From JAUZPB01 sp037140715 (GTDB lineage Bacteria; Bacteroidota; Ignavibacteria; Ignavibacteriales; SURF-24): DNA of 37,955 nt. Below are positions 18,310-26,611 of this stretch, one piece after another. Numbering within the stretch: the first letter of the stretch is position 1; every line of letters starts with the position of its first letter. A program made the translations under genes and the position numbers. The notes beneath the pieces are model-generated. The model made no database searches and was not told the DNA's origin. It saw nothing but the letters and a program-made list of their open reading frames with translations. The stretch spans positions 1-37,955 of the forward strand of contig JBAXDX010000020.1 of NCBI GenBank assembly GCA_037140715.1, read 5' to 3'.

Positions 18310-19128
18310 CCTGAAAATGATGACAAATTATATATTGCCGTAAAGGAAATACCGGTAAACATGTTGTGATAACCGGACAGGCTGAATATTTTACCGGAGA
18401 GGCATTTGCCGTTTCGGTAAACCCATTATAATAAACCTGATGCCCCTTTGTAAAACCCGGACACCGGCATGAAATTACCGCAAAGGTATTTGTAAATCCA
18501 TAAATGGCATATTCAAATTCCTGATAAGCCTGTGCAATTCCCTGATAAGCCTGCGCAAATGCAGACCATGCCTGTGTAAATACAGACTTTGCTTATTCCG
18601 TTTCAGACTTCACATATTCCAATACAGATTTCGCTTATTCCGTTTCAGACTTCACATATTCCAATACAGATTTCACTTATTCCGTTTCAGACTTCACATA
18701 TTCCAATACAGATTTCGCTTATTCCGTTTCAGACTTCACATATTCCAATACAGATTTCACTTATTCCGTTTCAGACTTCACATATTCCAATACAGATTTC
18801 GCTTATTCCGTTTCAGACTTCGCATATTCCAATACAGATTTCACTTATTCCGTTTCAGATTTCGCATGTTTCAATACAGACTTCGTCTGTTTTAGTAAAA
18901 CACAAGCCTTTATTGGAACAGCGTAAGCAATTTTGGTATTTGCCGGAGGTCTTGTGGAATATTTTTTCGGGGTTAGTGAAAGAAAACGGACGGTTTAGAT
19001 ATTCACACAGGCAATTCTGGTATTCACACAGGCAATTCCGGTATTAGCTCAGATGATTCTGGTATTGACTCAGATGATTTCGGTATTAACACAGGCAATT
19101 CCGGTTGCAGTTTATGCTTATCCGGCTT
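18310..19128. repeat. 21-bp tandem repeat array B: 39 units in strict phase
   Basis: Every 21 bp from 18310 a recognisable unit begins, without a single-base slip over 819 bp. Units 18310-18561 start mainly CCGG/CCTG (18310, 18352, 18373, 18394, 18436, 18457, 18520, 18541); units 18562-18897 start CAGA and alternate between two forms (CAGACTTCACATATTCC and CAGATTTCGCTTATTCCG), giving an apparent 42-bp period; units 18919-19128 shift to CACACAGGCAATTCCGGTA-type sequence, and the last unit (19108) again resembles the middle family. Neighbouring units are similar while distant ones are not, so the sequence drifts but the period does not. Open frames through the array use non-ATG starts and change frame between sub-blocks, so coding is unlikely. 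The remaining gene-free DNA on either side (18178-18309, 19129-19367) holds only the candidate promoters. Confidence 0.9.
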
Positions 19129-19367
19129 TGCCATGAGGGTCAGGTGATTTATATAAAGGCTTTTATGAAAATAAACGGAGCAGGCAGAGAGCAGAAATAT
19201 GATGTCAGGATTATGATAAGGCAGTCTGAAAAAATACATTGGCAAATGTGTCTGTACAATTATATAAAGTGGTTCAGCCATGCCGGTTTGTGTGTCCGGG
19301 TAATTCGTCTAAAGAGCCGGTATAAGCCGTTCAGGGAATGAAGAGTATAAATCTTTAATAAAATGAC

Positions 19368-19398
19368 TTGCTAATTGCTTTAAATAGTGTTAGTTTAG
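19368..19398 (+). promoter_or_regulatory. Candidate promoter of the rimP-nusA-infB operon
   Basis: TTG (19368-19370), 20-nt spacer, TAGTTTAG (19391-19398) matches the Bacteroidota-type promoter with one mismatch in the -7 element. A start near 19404 would put the hairpin at 19409 almost at the 5' end of the transcript. It is the only good candidate between the array and rimP. Confidence 0.4.
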
Positions 19399-19408
19399 TT
19401 TCAACGAT

Positions 19409-19431
19409 TCGCCCCTTTGAGGGCGATTTTT
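19409..19431 (+). promoter_or_regulatory. Leader hairpin with T tract just before rimP
   Basis: TCGCCC (19409-19414) pairs perfectly with GGGCGA (19421-19426) round a 6-nt loop, followed by TTTTT (19427-19431); the rimP ATG is only 6 nt further on. The form is that of a small intrinsic terminator. It could be a 5'-end stabilising hairpin or attenuator of the operon, or the end of a transcript that crosses the 21-bp array. Confidence 0.55.
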
Positions 19432-19437
19432 ATTTAT

Positions 19438-19920
19438 ATGAGTCCAATGCAGGAAAAAGTAACAGAAATAGCAGAGCAAATTACCAGGAATGCAGGTTTT
19501 TTGCTTATCGAAGTGTCGCTCAGGGGCGATGACAGTGAACATATTATTGAAATTTATGTTGACAGTCTGAAAGGTATATCTGTTGATGAATGTGCTTATC
19601 TCAGCCGTGAAATTACTTCAGTTATTGAGAAGACCAGTCTGATTACTTCGAAATACCGTCTGGATATATCTTCCCCGGGTATTGAAAGGTCGCTGAAATT
19701 TCTGGAACAATATCCGAAACATCTGCACAGAAAATTTGAACTTGAGCTTATTGAGCCGCTGTTTGCTGAAGATGCGCCGGATATTGCCGGTACTGTGATT
19801 TCTGTTACAGGGAAGCTTTTAAAACTTGAAGGCGGGATTTTAATTTTTAGCCTTAACAATAAAGAAATAAATATAAACTTTAATAATATTAAGACCGCCA
19901 GGGTTTTAATTAGTTTTTGA
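19438..19920 (+). CDS. rimP: Ribosome maturation factor RimP
   Basis: 160 aa from the ATG at 19438. A longer frame from a TTG at 19417 would begin inside the leader hairpin and is not preferred; ATG 19447 is also possible. The N-terminal domain contains EVSLRGDDSEHIIEIYVDS and LDISSPGIERSLKF, the signature of RimP; the C-terminal part is the Sm-like beta-barrel (AGTVISVTGKLLKLEGG). RimP binds the 30S subunit and is needed for its maturation. It is the first gene of the classic rimP-nusA-infB operon, and nusA follows 18 nt downstream. Confidence 0.95.
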   Translation: MSPMQEKVTEIAEQITRNAGFLLIEVSLRGDDSEHIIEIYVDSLKGISVDECAYLSREITSVIEKTSLITSKYRLDISSPGIERSLKFLEQYPKHLHRKFELELIEPLFAEDAPDIAGTVISVTGKLLKLEGGILIFSLNNKEININFNNIKTARVLISF

Positions 19921-19924
19921 TTAC

Positions 19925-19929
19925 GGAGG
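19925..19929 (+). promoter_or_regulatory. Strong Shine-Dalgarno of nusA
   Basis: GGAGG at 19925-19929, 9 nt before the nusA ATG. It is one of the few strong ribosome-binding sites in the window and fixes the nusA start. Confidence 0.8.
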
Positions 19930-19938
19930 TAAATATTA

Positions 19939-21186
19939 ATGAATACTGAGATTGTCGAATCTTTTGCACAAATGGTGCGGGAGAAAAGCATAGATAAAGA
20001 TGTTTTGGCCGGGATTATCGAAGAAGTCTTCGGTATTATGGTTAAAAAGAAATATGGGAATGATGCAAATTTCAGTGTTGTTGTCAATATGGATAAGGGG
20101 GATATTGAAATATTTCTTGAAAGGGAAATAGTGGATATTGTGGAGCATCCGGGGTTACAGATTAGTATCAGTGAGGTTGAATCCAAGGGTAATGAAGATG
20201 AACTTGAAGTTGGCGAAGTTTATCCTGAACGCCTTGAGTTGATTTCATTCGGACGCAGGCTTATAAATCTTGCACGCCAGAGCCTGAATCAGAAAATCCG
20301 CGAACTTGAGAAGGATGTTATATTTAATGAATATTATGAAATGATTGGTGAGATAGTTGTCGGAGATATTTATCAGGTAAAAAAGAATGATATTTTAATT
20401 AATCATAATAAAAATGAGCTGTTACTGCCGCGTATTGAACAGATACCGAGAGAAAAATACCGCAAGGGAGAAACAATCAGGGCGATTGTAAAAGAAGTTA
20501 AGAAAACCCCGAATGGGCCGGTAGTTATTGTTTCAAGAGCTGATAATCTTTTTCTGCGCAGACTGTTTGAAATAGAAATACCTGAAATATATGATGGTAT
20601 TATTGAGATAACAGGGATTGCCCGTGAGCCGGGTGAGAGAGCGAAAGTGTCTGTTGAATCACAGGACAGCAGGATTGATGCTGTGGGTGCGTGTGTCGGG
20701 ATGAAAGGTGTCAGAATCCATGCGATAGTTCGTGAACTTAGTAATGAAAATATAGATGTAATAAACTGGGACGATGATATTGAATCATATATCCGCCGAA
20801 CCTTGGCACCGGCAAAGTTAAAATTGGTTACGCTTGACCCAGATTTTAAAAAATGTACTGTTGTTGCTGATAGTGATCAGATATCAATGATTGTGGGACG
20901 CAATGGTGTAAATATACGTCTTGCCATGAAGCTTACGGGTTATGATATCGAGGTGTTGAGAGAAGAAAAACCTTATGAAGAATATGAAGATGATATCGAA
21001 CTTATCGATATAAAGGAAGAACTTGGTCAGGATGTTTACGAAATACTTATTGATAACAGGTATGATACAGCTCTGGACGTATTAAAGGCTGGTCCGGAGA
21101 AGTTGATTGAAATAGAAGAATTTGATAATGCTAAAATTGACGAAATAATTGAGATAATTAAAAGTCAGTTTGAAGAGGAAGATTAG
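19939..21186 (+). CDS. nusA: Transcription termination/antitermination factor NusA
   Basis: 415 aa. Order of domains: N-terminal RNA-polymerase-binding domain (about 1-130), S1 domain (about 135-200, GEIVVGDIYQVKKNDILI), KH1 with GMKG (CVGMKGVRIHAIVREL) and KH2 with GRNG (VGRNGVNIRLAMKLTGYDIEV). A short C-terminal helical part after about 350 (DVYEILIDNRYDTALDVLKAG) is a single helix-hairpin-helix-like unit, shorter than the duplicated acidic repeats of E. coli NusA. NusA controls RNA polymerase pausing and termination in the cytoplasm. It sits between rimP and infB as in most bacteria. Confidence 0.97.
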   Translation: MNTEIVESFAQMVREKSIDKDVLAGIIEEVFGIMVKKKYGNDANFSVVVNMDKGDIEIFLEREIVDIVEHPGLQISISEVESKGNEDELEVGEVYPERLELISFGRRLINLARQSLNQKIRELEKDVIFNEYYEMIGEIVVGDIYQVKKNDILINHNKNELLLPRIEQIPREKYRKGETIRAIVKEVKKTPNGPVVIVSRADNLFLRRLFEIEIPEIYDGIIEITGIAREPGERAKVSVESQDSRIDAVGACVGMKGVRIHAIVRELSNENIDVINWDDDIESYIRRTLAPAKLKLVTLDPDFKKCTVVADSDQISMIVGRNGVNIRLAMKLTGYDIEVLREEKPYEEYEDDIELIDIKEELGQDVYEILIDNRYDTALDVLKAGPEKLIEIEEFDNAKIDEIIEIIKSQFEEED

Positions 21187-21210
21187 AATTAATAACAGGT
21201 GTCCAGAAAT

Positions 21211-24111
21211 ATGACTGAAGATCTAAAATCAAAAAAAGTAAGAATTTATAAGTTTGCAACAGAGTATAATCTGTCGGCTGATACTCTGGTGGAATTCCTT
21301 CAAAAGAAGGGTTACGATGTTAAATCCCATGTATCTTTGCTCAATGAGGAAATGTTAGCTGAGATCGAAGTCTATTTTAAGAAGGATATAGAGAAGGCAG
21401 AAAAGCATTACCGGAAAATATCTGAATTTAATAAGAAGAGGACTGAGAAAGGCGGGGAAATTTCTGCGGGTAAGGAAGAGAAGCACGCTGAATTACCGGA
21501 AGGGGGACATGCTTCCGCAGTTTCTGAAGCCACTGATGAAAACAGATCTGAAGAAATAGAGGTATGGACTGAAGAAGAAACGGCTGAACAGTCTGCATTT
21601 AACCAGGAAGAAACCCAGGAACAGGCGCATAGTAAGGAACATCAGCCAGTTCAGCCGCCGGAAGATGTCAGCGATGAGGCTGTTGAGGTTAATGTTCAGG
21701 CTGAAGAAGATGCGGGACAGGTTCATGTTGTTACAGATGAACCTGAAGAAACTTTGGTTAAGGATGTTGCTGTTCCGACAGATGAAGCCACAACCGAAAC
21801 TCCGGGTGTTAAGATTTATAAAACAAGAACAGAAAGAAATCTTGCGAATAACAAGGGACTTACAATTATCGGCAAGATTGATCTTGATGCACGCCGGAAA
21901 AAGACTGAACCACAGAAGCCACCGGAAAGAGGTGCCTATACCGACAAAAACAGAGGTGATAACAGGAACAGACCTGATGAGAGAGTCGTCAGGGCTGACC
22001 AGCAGCGGCCAGGTACAGACAGGCCGCAGCAACAGAAACCTGCAAATATTAATGGTTCAACCCTGAAACCTGCTTCATTAACCACTCAGGAAGATGTGCT
22101 TAAGAAGAAAAAAAAGAAACCAAAGGCCAAAAAGAAAGTGGGAACTAGTGTAGCTGTTGAAGAGCCGGCGTCAGTTACTAAGAAAAAGAAGTTTAAAAAA
22201 GTTGAAGTTGATAAACGTGATGTCGATGAAGCGATAAAGCGAACTCTTCTTAGTACGGAAGATAGTGTAACTGCAGACAGAGCCAGCAACAGGAAGAAAA
22301 AGAAAAAGGAAAAAGCGGAAGAGAATGAACGCAGAGCCGAAGAGCGTCTGGTTGATGATTTAAAACTTAAGGTAACGGAGTTTATCGCCGTTAATGAGCT
22401 GGCTAATTTAATGAATATCCCGGTCGGGGATGTAATGGCCAAGTGTATTGGTCTTGGTATCATGGTATCAATTAACCAAAGGCTTGATGTGGAAACCATT
22501 ACTCTTGTTGCCGATGAGTTTGGTTTTGAAATAGAACTGGAAGATGAATATACATCTGAAGAACTTGAAGATGTACAGGATGCTCCGGGGGATCTCAAAC
22601 CGCGTCCGCCTGTTGTTACCATCATGGGTCATGTTGATCATGGCAAGACTTCGTTGCTTGACAGGATACGTTCGGCGAATGTAGTGGCTGGCGAGTCAGG
22701 CGGTATTACTCAGCATATTGGTGCTTATCAGGTGGATGTTGGTAATGATAAGCATATAACATTTCTTGACACTCCTGGTCATGAAGCCTTCACAGCTATG
22801 AGAGCGAGGGGTGCAAAGGTTGCAGATATTGTGATTCTTATTGTTGCGGCTGATGACGCGGTGATGCCGCAGACGGTTGAAGCTATTAATCATGCTCAGG
22901 CTGCGTCTGTTCCAATCATTATTGCGATTAATAAAATTGATAAGCCGGGAGCTAATCCGGATAAGATAAAGCAGCAGCTTGCTGACCGGAATATACTTGT
23001 AGAAGACTGGGGCGGGCATCATCAGTGTGTTGAAATTTCAGCCAAGTCAGGGCTGAATATTGATGCGTTACTTGAAAAAGTATTGCTTGAAGCTGAAATT
23101 CTTGAACTTAAAGCTAATCCGGACAGACTATCGCGTGGAACGGTAATAGAGTCGCAGCTTGATAAAGGTCGTGGTATTACCGGTACAATCCTCATTGAGA
23201 AAGGGACGCTTAAAATTGGGGATCCGTTTGTTGCGGGTGTAAATTTTGGGCGTGTAAGAGCGATGTTTGATGAAAGGAACAGAAAAATAAATTCCGTTGG
23301 GCCGGCTACGCCTGTGCTTGTACTCGGATTTGAAGGCGCACCCCAGGCAGGCGATACATTTGTCGTGCTTAGTTCTGAACGTGATGCAAGGAATATCAGC
23401 ATTAAGCGTCAGCAGTTAAAACGTGAACAGGATCAGCGTCAGATTCATCATATTACACTTGATGAAATTGCTCATCAGATTAGTATGGGAGGTATTAAGG
23501 AACTGCCTCTTATTGTTAAGGGGGACGTGGACGGGTCGGTCGAAGCTCTGTCGGATTCATTGATGAAGCTTTCAAACGAAGAAGTTATTGTTCGTGTGAT
23601 TCATAAAGGTGTGGGCGGGATATCAGAGGGTGATGTGTTGCTTGCAGCAGCGTCGGGTGCAATTATTATTGGGTTCCATGTGCGCCCGAATATCAATGCC
23701 CGTAAACTTTCTGAAAATGAAAAAGTTGATATCAGACTTTATAATGTAATTTATGATGCAATAGATGAAGTTAAATCAGCTCTCGAAGGTTTGCTTTCGC
23801 CCATTATTTCTGAAGAAGTTACTGCAACGGTTGAAATCAGGGATACATTTAAAGTACCAAAGGCAGGGACGATTGCGGGATGTTATGTGCTTGAAGGTAA
23901 AGTTACAAGGACTAACAAGGTCAGACTTATCCGGCAGGGCATCGTTTTATTTGAAGGCGAACTTGCATCTCTCCGCAGATTTAAAGACGATGTAAAGGAA
24001 GTAGATGCGGGCTATGAATGCGGACTTAACCTGAACAATTTTAATGATGTTAAGGTTGGAGATATAATTGAGGCTTACAAGTTTGTGGAAACCAAAAAGA
24101 AGCTGGTTTAA
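21211..24111 (+). CDS. infB: Translation initiation factor IF-2
   Basis: 966 aa from the ATG at 21211; an in-frame GTG at 21199 lies upstream, but AGG at 21197-21199 suits the ATG better. The N-terminus has an IF2-N-like module (VRIYKFATEYNLSADTLVEFLQKKGYDV), then about 300 residues of low complexity that are first acidic (E/Q/A-rich) and then Lys-rich (KKKKKKPKAKKK), a second IF2-N domain near residue 385, and the GTPase domain: G1 GHVDHGKTS, G2 GGITQHIGAYQV, G3 DTPGHEAF, G4 NKIDKP, G5 SAKSG. Domains II to IV complete the fMet-tRNA-binding half. It places initiator tRNA on the 30S subunit. It is 12-24 nt after nusA in the same operon. Confidence 0.97.
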   Translation: MTEDLKSKKVRIYKFATEYNLSADTLVEFLQKKGYDVKSHVSLLNEEMLAEIEVYFKKDIEKAEKHYRKISEFNKKRTEKGGEISAGKEEKHAELPEGGHASAVSEATDENRSEEIEVWTEEETAEQSAFNQEETQEQAHSKEHQPVQPPEDVSDEAVEVNVQAEEDAGQVHVVTDEPEETLVKDVAVPTDEATTETPGVKIYKTRTERNLANNKGLTIIGKIDLDARRKKTEPQKPPERGAYTDKNRGDNRNRPDERVVRADQQRPGTDRPQQQKPANINGSTLKPASLTTQEDVLKKKKKKPKAKKKVGTSVAVEEPASVTKKKKFKKVEVDKRDVDEAIKRTLLSTEDSVTADRASNRKKKKKEKAEENERRAEERLVDDLKLKVTEFIAVNELANLMNIPVGDVMAKCIGLGIMVSINQRLDVETITLVADEFGFEIELEDEYTSEELEDVQDAPGDLKPRPPVVTIMGHVDHGKTSLLDRIRSANVVAGESGGITQHIGAYQVDVGNDKHITFLDTPGHEAFTAMRARGAKVADIVILIVAADDAVMPQTVEAINHAQAASVPIIIAINKIDKPGANPDKIKQQLADRNILVEDWGGHHQCVEISAKSGLNIDALLEKVLLEAEILELKANPDRLSRGTVIESQLDKGRGITGTILIEKGTLKIGDPFVAGVNFGRVRAMFDERNRKINSVGPATPVLVLGFEGAPQAGDTFVVLSSERDARNISIKRQQLKREQDQRQIHHITLDEIAHQISMGGIKELPLIVKGDVDGSVEALSDSLMKLSNEEVIVRVIHKGVGGISEGDVLLAAASGAIIIGFHVRPNINARKLSENEKVDIRLYNVIYDAIDEVKSALEGLLSPIISEEVTATVEIRDTFKVPKAGTIAGCYVLEGKVTRTNKVRLIRQGIVLFEGELASLRRFKDDVKEVDAGYECGLNLNNFNDVKVGDIIEAYKFVETKKKLV

Positions 24112-24209
24112 GGCGTAAAGAGAAATGAAAGAAGCTGCATCAGATGTTAGTTTCAGTCCGGATGTTTTTTGTTCTGTCATGGTATTCACTTTAAAAGAGC
24201 AGGTTATAA

Positions 24210-24584
24210 ATGTCATTAAGAACAGATAAAGTTGCAAGGTTAATAAAAGAAGAGGTCAGCCGGATATTTTTGCACAAGTTGCAAGACCCGGTTCTGGGAT
24301 TTATTACGATTACCGATGTAAAACTGACTCCCGACCTGAAAATAGCTAAGATATATTTCTCTGTTTTTCAAAAGGAAGGGCGAAATGCTTCTTTAGAGAA
24401 AATAAATGAAATAAAGGGATTGATTCGTTCGGAACTTGCTCATAAAATAAAATTAAGATTTACACCGGACTTACATTTTTATATTGATGATACAACTGAT
24501 TATGTAGAAAAGATGGAAAACCTTTTTAAGAAAATTCATAAGGAAGATAACTTAGCCGGACATGATAACCAGACAGGCGAATGA
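24210..24584 (+). CDS. rbfA: Ribosome-binding factor A
   Basis: 124 aa. The type II KH-like RbfA fold is seen in RTDKVARLIKEEVSRIFLHKL, DPVLGFITITDVKLTPDLKIAKIYFS and the closing RFTPDLHFYIDDTTDYVEKMENLF. RbfA helps mature the 30S subunit and 16S rRNA 5' end. A 98-bp gap separates it from infB, wider than elsewhere in the operon; it holds only a 34-codon open frame (24125-24229) that overlaps the rbfA start and is not convincing. rbfA overlaps truB by 23 nt, so the two are probably translationally coupled. Confidence 0.95.
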   Translation: MSLRTDKVARLIKEEVSRIFLHKLQDPVLGFITITDVKLTPDLKIAKIYFSVFQKEGRNASLEKINEIKGLIRSELAHKIKLRFTPDLHFYIDDTTDYVEKMENLFKKIHKEDNLAGHDNQTGE

Positions 24585-25305
24585 TTTAGATTTTGTTGAT
24601 TTTGATAAAGGCAAAGCTATACTTATAGATAAGTCTTTAGATAAATCTTCTTTCCATGTTGTTTACAAGATCAGGAAAGCTACGGGTGTGAAAAAAGTTG
24701 GTCATGCGGGGACTCTCGATCCGAGAGCCACAGGATTACTGATAGTTTGCACGGGTAAGAAAACTAAAGATATAAATAATTTTCAGGCGCAGGAGAAGAC
24801 ATATACCGGTGTAATAACATTAGGCAAAAAAACCCTGTCAATGGATACCGAGACTGAATTTATTGAAGAAAAGGGTATTGCAGGAATAAACGAAGATGAT
24901 ATATTCAGAGTGCGGGATTTTTTTTTAGGAGAGATACTGCAGGTTCCCCCGATGTATTCCGCGGTAAAATTTAAGGGTAAGTCGCTTTATAAATACGCAC
25001 GTAAGGGACTCGAAGTTAAAAGGGAGGCGCGGACAGTTACTCTGTCTGAGTTTAATCTGACAAAAGTAGATTTGCCGGATGTATATTTTGAGATAAAATG
25101 CTCGAAAGGCACTTATATCAGAGTAATAGCTGATGATTTTGGTGAGCGTCTTGGTTGTGGCGGATATCTGAGTGCTTTACGCAGAACCAGAATAGGGCAG
25201 TATAATGTTGATGATGCTTTTACAATAAATGAATTTGTCAGCATTTTAGGCAGACCTGATCTGGCAGAAAGTCAGATGGAAAATCAACCGGCGGCAAGTA
25301 TTTAA
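24562..25305 (+). CDS. truB: tRNA pseudouridine(55) synthase TruB
   Basis: 247 aa. The catalytic aspartate is D53 in VGHAGTLDPRATGLL; other TruB motifs include the N-terminal GKAILIDKSLDKSSFHVV (variant of the usual DKPxGxTS), YTGVITLGKKTLSMDTE, PPMYSAVKFKGKSLYKYARKG and CSKGTYIRVIADDFGERLGCGGYLSALRRTRIGQY. It makes pseudouridine 55 in the T-loop of tRNAs. The ATG lies within the end of rbfA (23-nt overlap). The C-terminus is short, without a PUA domain. Confidence 0.96.
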   Translation: MITRQANDLDFVDFDKGKAILIDKSLDKSSFHVVYKIRKATGVKKVGHAGTLDPRATGLLIVCTGKKTKDINNFQAQEKTYTGVITLGKKTLSMDTETEFIEEKGIAGINEDDIFRVRDFFLGEILQVPPMYSAVKFKGKSLYKYARKGLEVKREARTVTLSEFNLTKVDLPDVYFEIKCSKGTYIRVIADDFGERLGCGGYLSALRRTRIGQYNVDDAFTINEFVSILGRPDLAESQMENQPAASI

Positions 25306-25342
25306 TTAAATATATTTCTTTAAACTATTGTAATGCTGTCTG

Positions 25343-26281
25343 ATGAATATTTATTATGATATAGACGAAATTGTTAAGGATAATAATACAACGGTAACAA
25401 TCGGGACATTCGATGGTTTTCATCGTGGGCATCAGAACATTATTGATTTGTTGGTAAACCATGTCAGGCTTTTTGGTGGCAGAAGTCTGCTTATAACGTT
25501 TGAACCGCATCCGAGGAGTGTTCTTTCAAAGGATTTTCAATTAAAGTTGCTTACTACGCCTGAAGAAAAACTTAAGCTTATAGAGAACAGCGGTGTGCAG
25601 AATGTCCTTGTTATGAAATTTAATCATGAGTTTTCAGAACTGACTTACGAAGAATTTGTTAAAAATCTTATTATCGGTAAAATTGGCATTAAAGAACTTA
25701 TAATGGGACATGACCATTGTCTCGGCAAAGACCGGGGCGGGGATGAAAACAGGATAATGCTTTTAGGCAGGAAGTTTGGTTTTAGTGTACAGCCTGTTCC
25801 TGCTGTAAGAATACTCGATGAAGTGGTAAGCAGTACAAAGATAAGGCAGGCTTTATTATCAGGTGATATAGAAAAAGCCAATAATTTTCTTGGATGCTGT
25901 TATTCTTTTTCAGGCAATGTGGTTCATGGTGCTGAAAGAGGCCGGACGCTGGGTTTCCCTACCGCAAACATTGAGCTTAATGATAAAAATAAGATAATTC
26001 CTGCCAATGGTGTTTACTTTGTTGAGGCTGAAGTAGCAGGTTCTAAACATTATGGAATTATGAACATCGGGATTAGGCCGACATTCAGCGATGTTGCCGG
26101 AGTCATGATAGAGATTCATATCTTAAATTTCGACAAAGATATTTACACTCAGAATTTTAGAGTTAACATTATCCGGAAAATAAGAGACGAAATAAAATTT
26201 TCATCTGTTGACAGGCTCATTGAGCAGATCAATTCAGATAAACAAACAGCCTTTGAAATAATTAACAAAATAACTAATTAA
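25343..26281 (+). CDS. ribF: Bifunctional riboflavin kinase / FAD synthetase
   Basis: 312 aa. The N-terminal nucleotidyltransferase half (about 1-185) has TIGTFDGFHRGHQNII with the HxGH motif, FEPHPRSVL, GHDHCLGKDRGGD and the SSTKIRQALLSGDIEKAN motif. The C-terminal riboflavin kinase half (about 186-310) has GNVVHGAERGRTLGFPTANIEL, NGVYFVEAEV and the IEIHILNFDKDIY segment. It turns riboflavin into FMN and FAD. It follows truB by 37 bp, the usual order in this operon. The window's flavoproteins depend on its products, but there is no sign of joint regulation. Confidence 0.96.
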   Translation: MNIYYDIDEIVKDNNTTVTIGTFDGFHRGHQNIIDLLVNHVRLFGGRSLLITFEPHPRSVLSKDFQLKLLTTPEEKLKLIENSGVQNVLVMKFNHEFSELTYEEFVKNLIIGKIGIKELIMGHDHCLGKDRGGDENRIMLLGRKFGFSVQPVPAVRILDEVVSSTKIRQALLSGDIEKANNFLGCCYSFSGNVVHGAERGRTLGFPTANIELNDKNKIIPANGVYFVEAEVAGSKHYGIMNIGIRPTFSDVAGVMIEIHILNFDKDIYTQNFRVNIIRKIRDEIKFSSVDRLIEQINSDKQTAFEIINKITN

Positions 26282-26331
26282 TCCCGGTAGGTTCTGGGGT
26301 TATATCGTATTACTAAAATGGAGTCATAAAA

Positions 26332-26601
26332 ATGGCAATTACAAAAGAGGTGAAACTCGAGTTAGTCAAAAAATTTGGCAAGACAGAAAAAGACAGTGGA
26401 ACGACAGAAGTTCAGATCGCAATTTTAACAAAGAGAATAAATGATCTGACTGCTCATTTCTCTGCACACAAAAAAGATCATCATTCACATCGTGGCTTAA
26501 TGATGATGGTTGGTAAAAGAAGAAGACTACTTGATTACTTAGTCGCGAAAGATATTACACGATATAGAACTATCATAAAAGAATTAAACATCAGAAAATA
26601 G
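26332..26601 (+). CDS. rpsO: 30S ribosomal protein S15
   Basis: 89 aa, the standard length. Diagnostic segments are GTTEVQIAILTKRINDLTAHF, HKKDHHSHRGLMMMVGKRRRLLDYL and the C-terminal YRTIIKELNIRK. S15 binds the central domain of 16S rRNA early in 30S assembly. GGAG at 26321-26324 precedes the ATG by 7 nt. It lies directly before pnp, the common rpsO-pnp pairing, with a 10-nt gap. Confidence 0.98.
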   Translation: MAITKEVKLELVKKFGKTEKDSGTTEVQIAILTKRINDLTAHFSAHKKDHHSHRGLMMMVGKRRRLLDYLVAKDITRYRTIIKELNIRK

Positions 26602-26611
26602 GGTCAAATTA

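Noticed and set aside
18583..18897. CRISPR array
   Set aside because: There are no unique spacers: the whole 42 bp (two 21-bp halves) is repeated, and no cas genes are present.
18589..19047. 152-codon open frame with a 14-residue repeat (IPFQTSHIPIQIS) across array B
   Set aside because: It starts with TTG inside a repeat unit without a ribosome-binding site, and exists because a 21-bp period keeps any stop-free frame open. Later units are open in a different frame, so the pattern is that of DNA repeats, not of a protein.
19417..19437. Upstream TTG start for rimP
   Set aside because: It would place the start codon in the loop of the leader hairpin and add residues not typical of RimP; ATG 19438 gives the normal length.
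19596..20186. Long minus-strand frames opposite rimP/nusA and infB (also 21493-22032, 22086-22625)
   Set aside because: They are Ser/Leu/Phe-rich mirror images of strongly conserved genes on the plus strand, with no domains of their own.
21199..21210. GTG start for infB
   Set aside because: It has no ribosome-binding site, whereas ATG 21211 has AGG upstream and leads directly into the IF2-N-like module.
24125..24229. 34-codon ORF between infB and rbfA
   Set aside because: It overlaps the rbfA start by 20 nt and resembles no family, including the DUF503 gene often found at this place.
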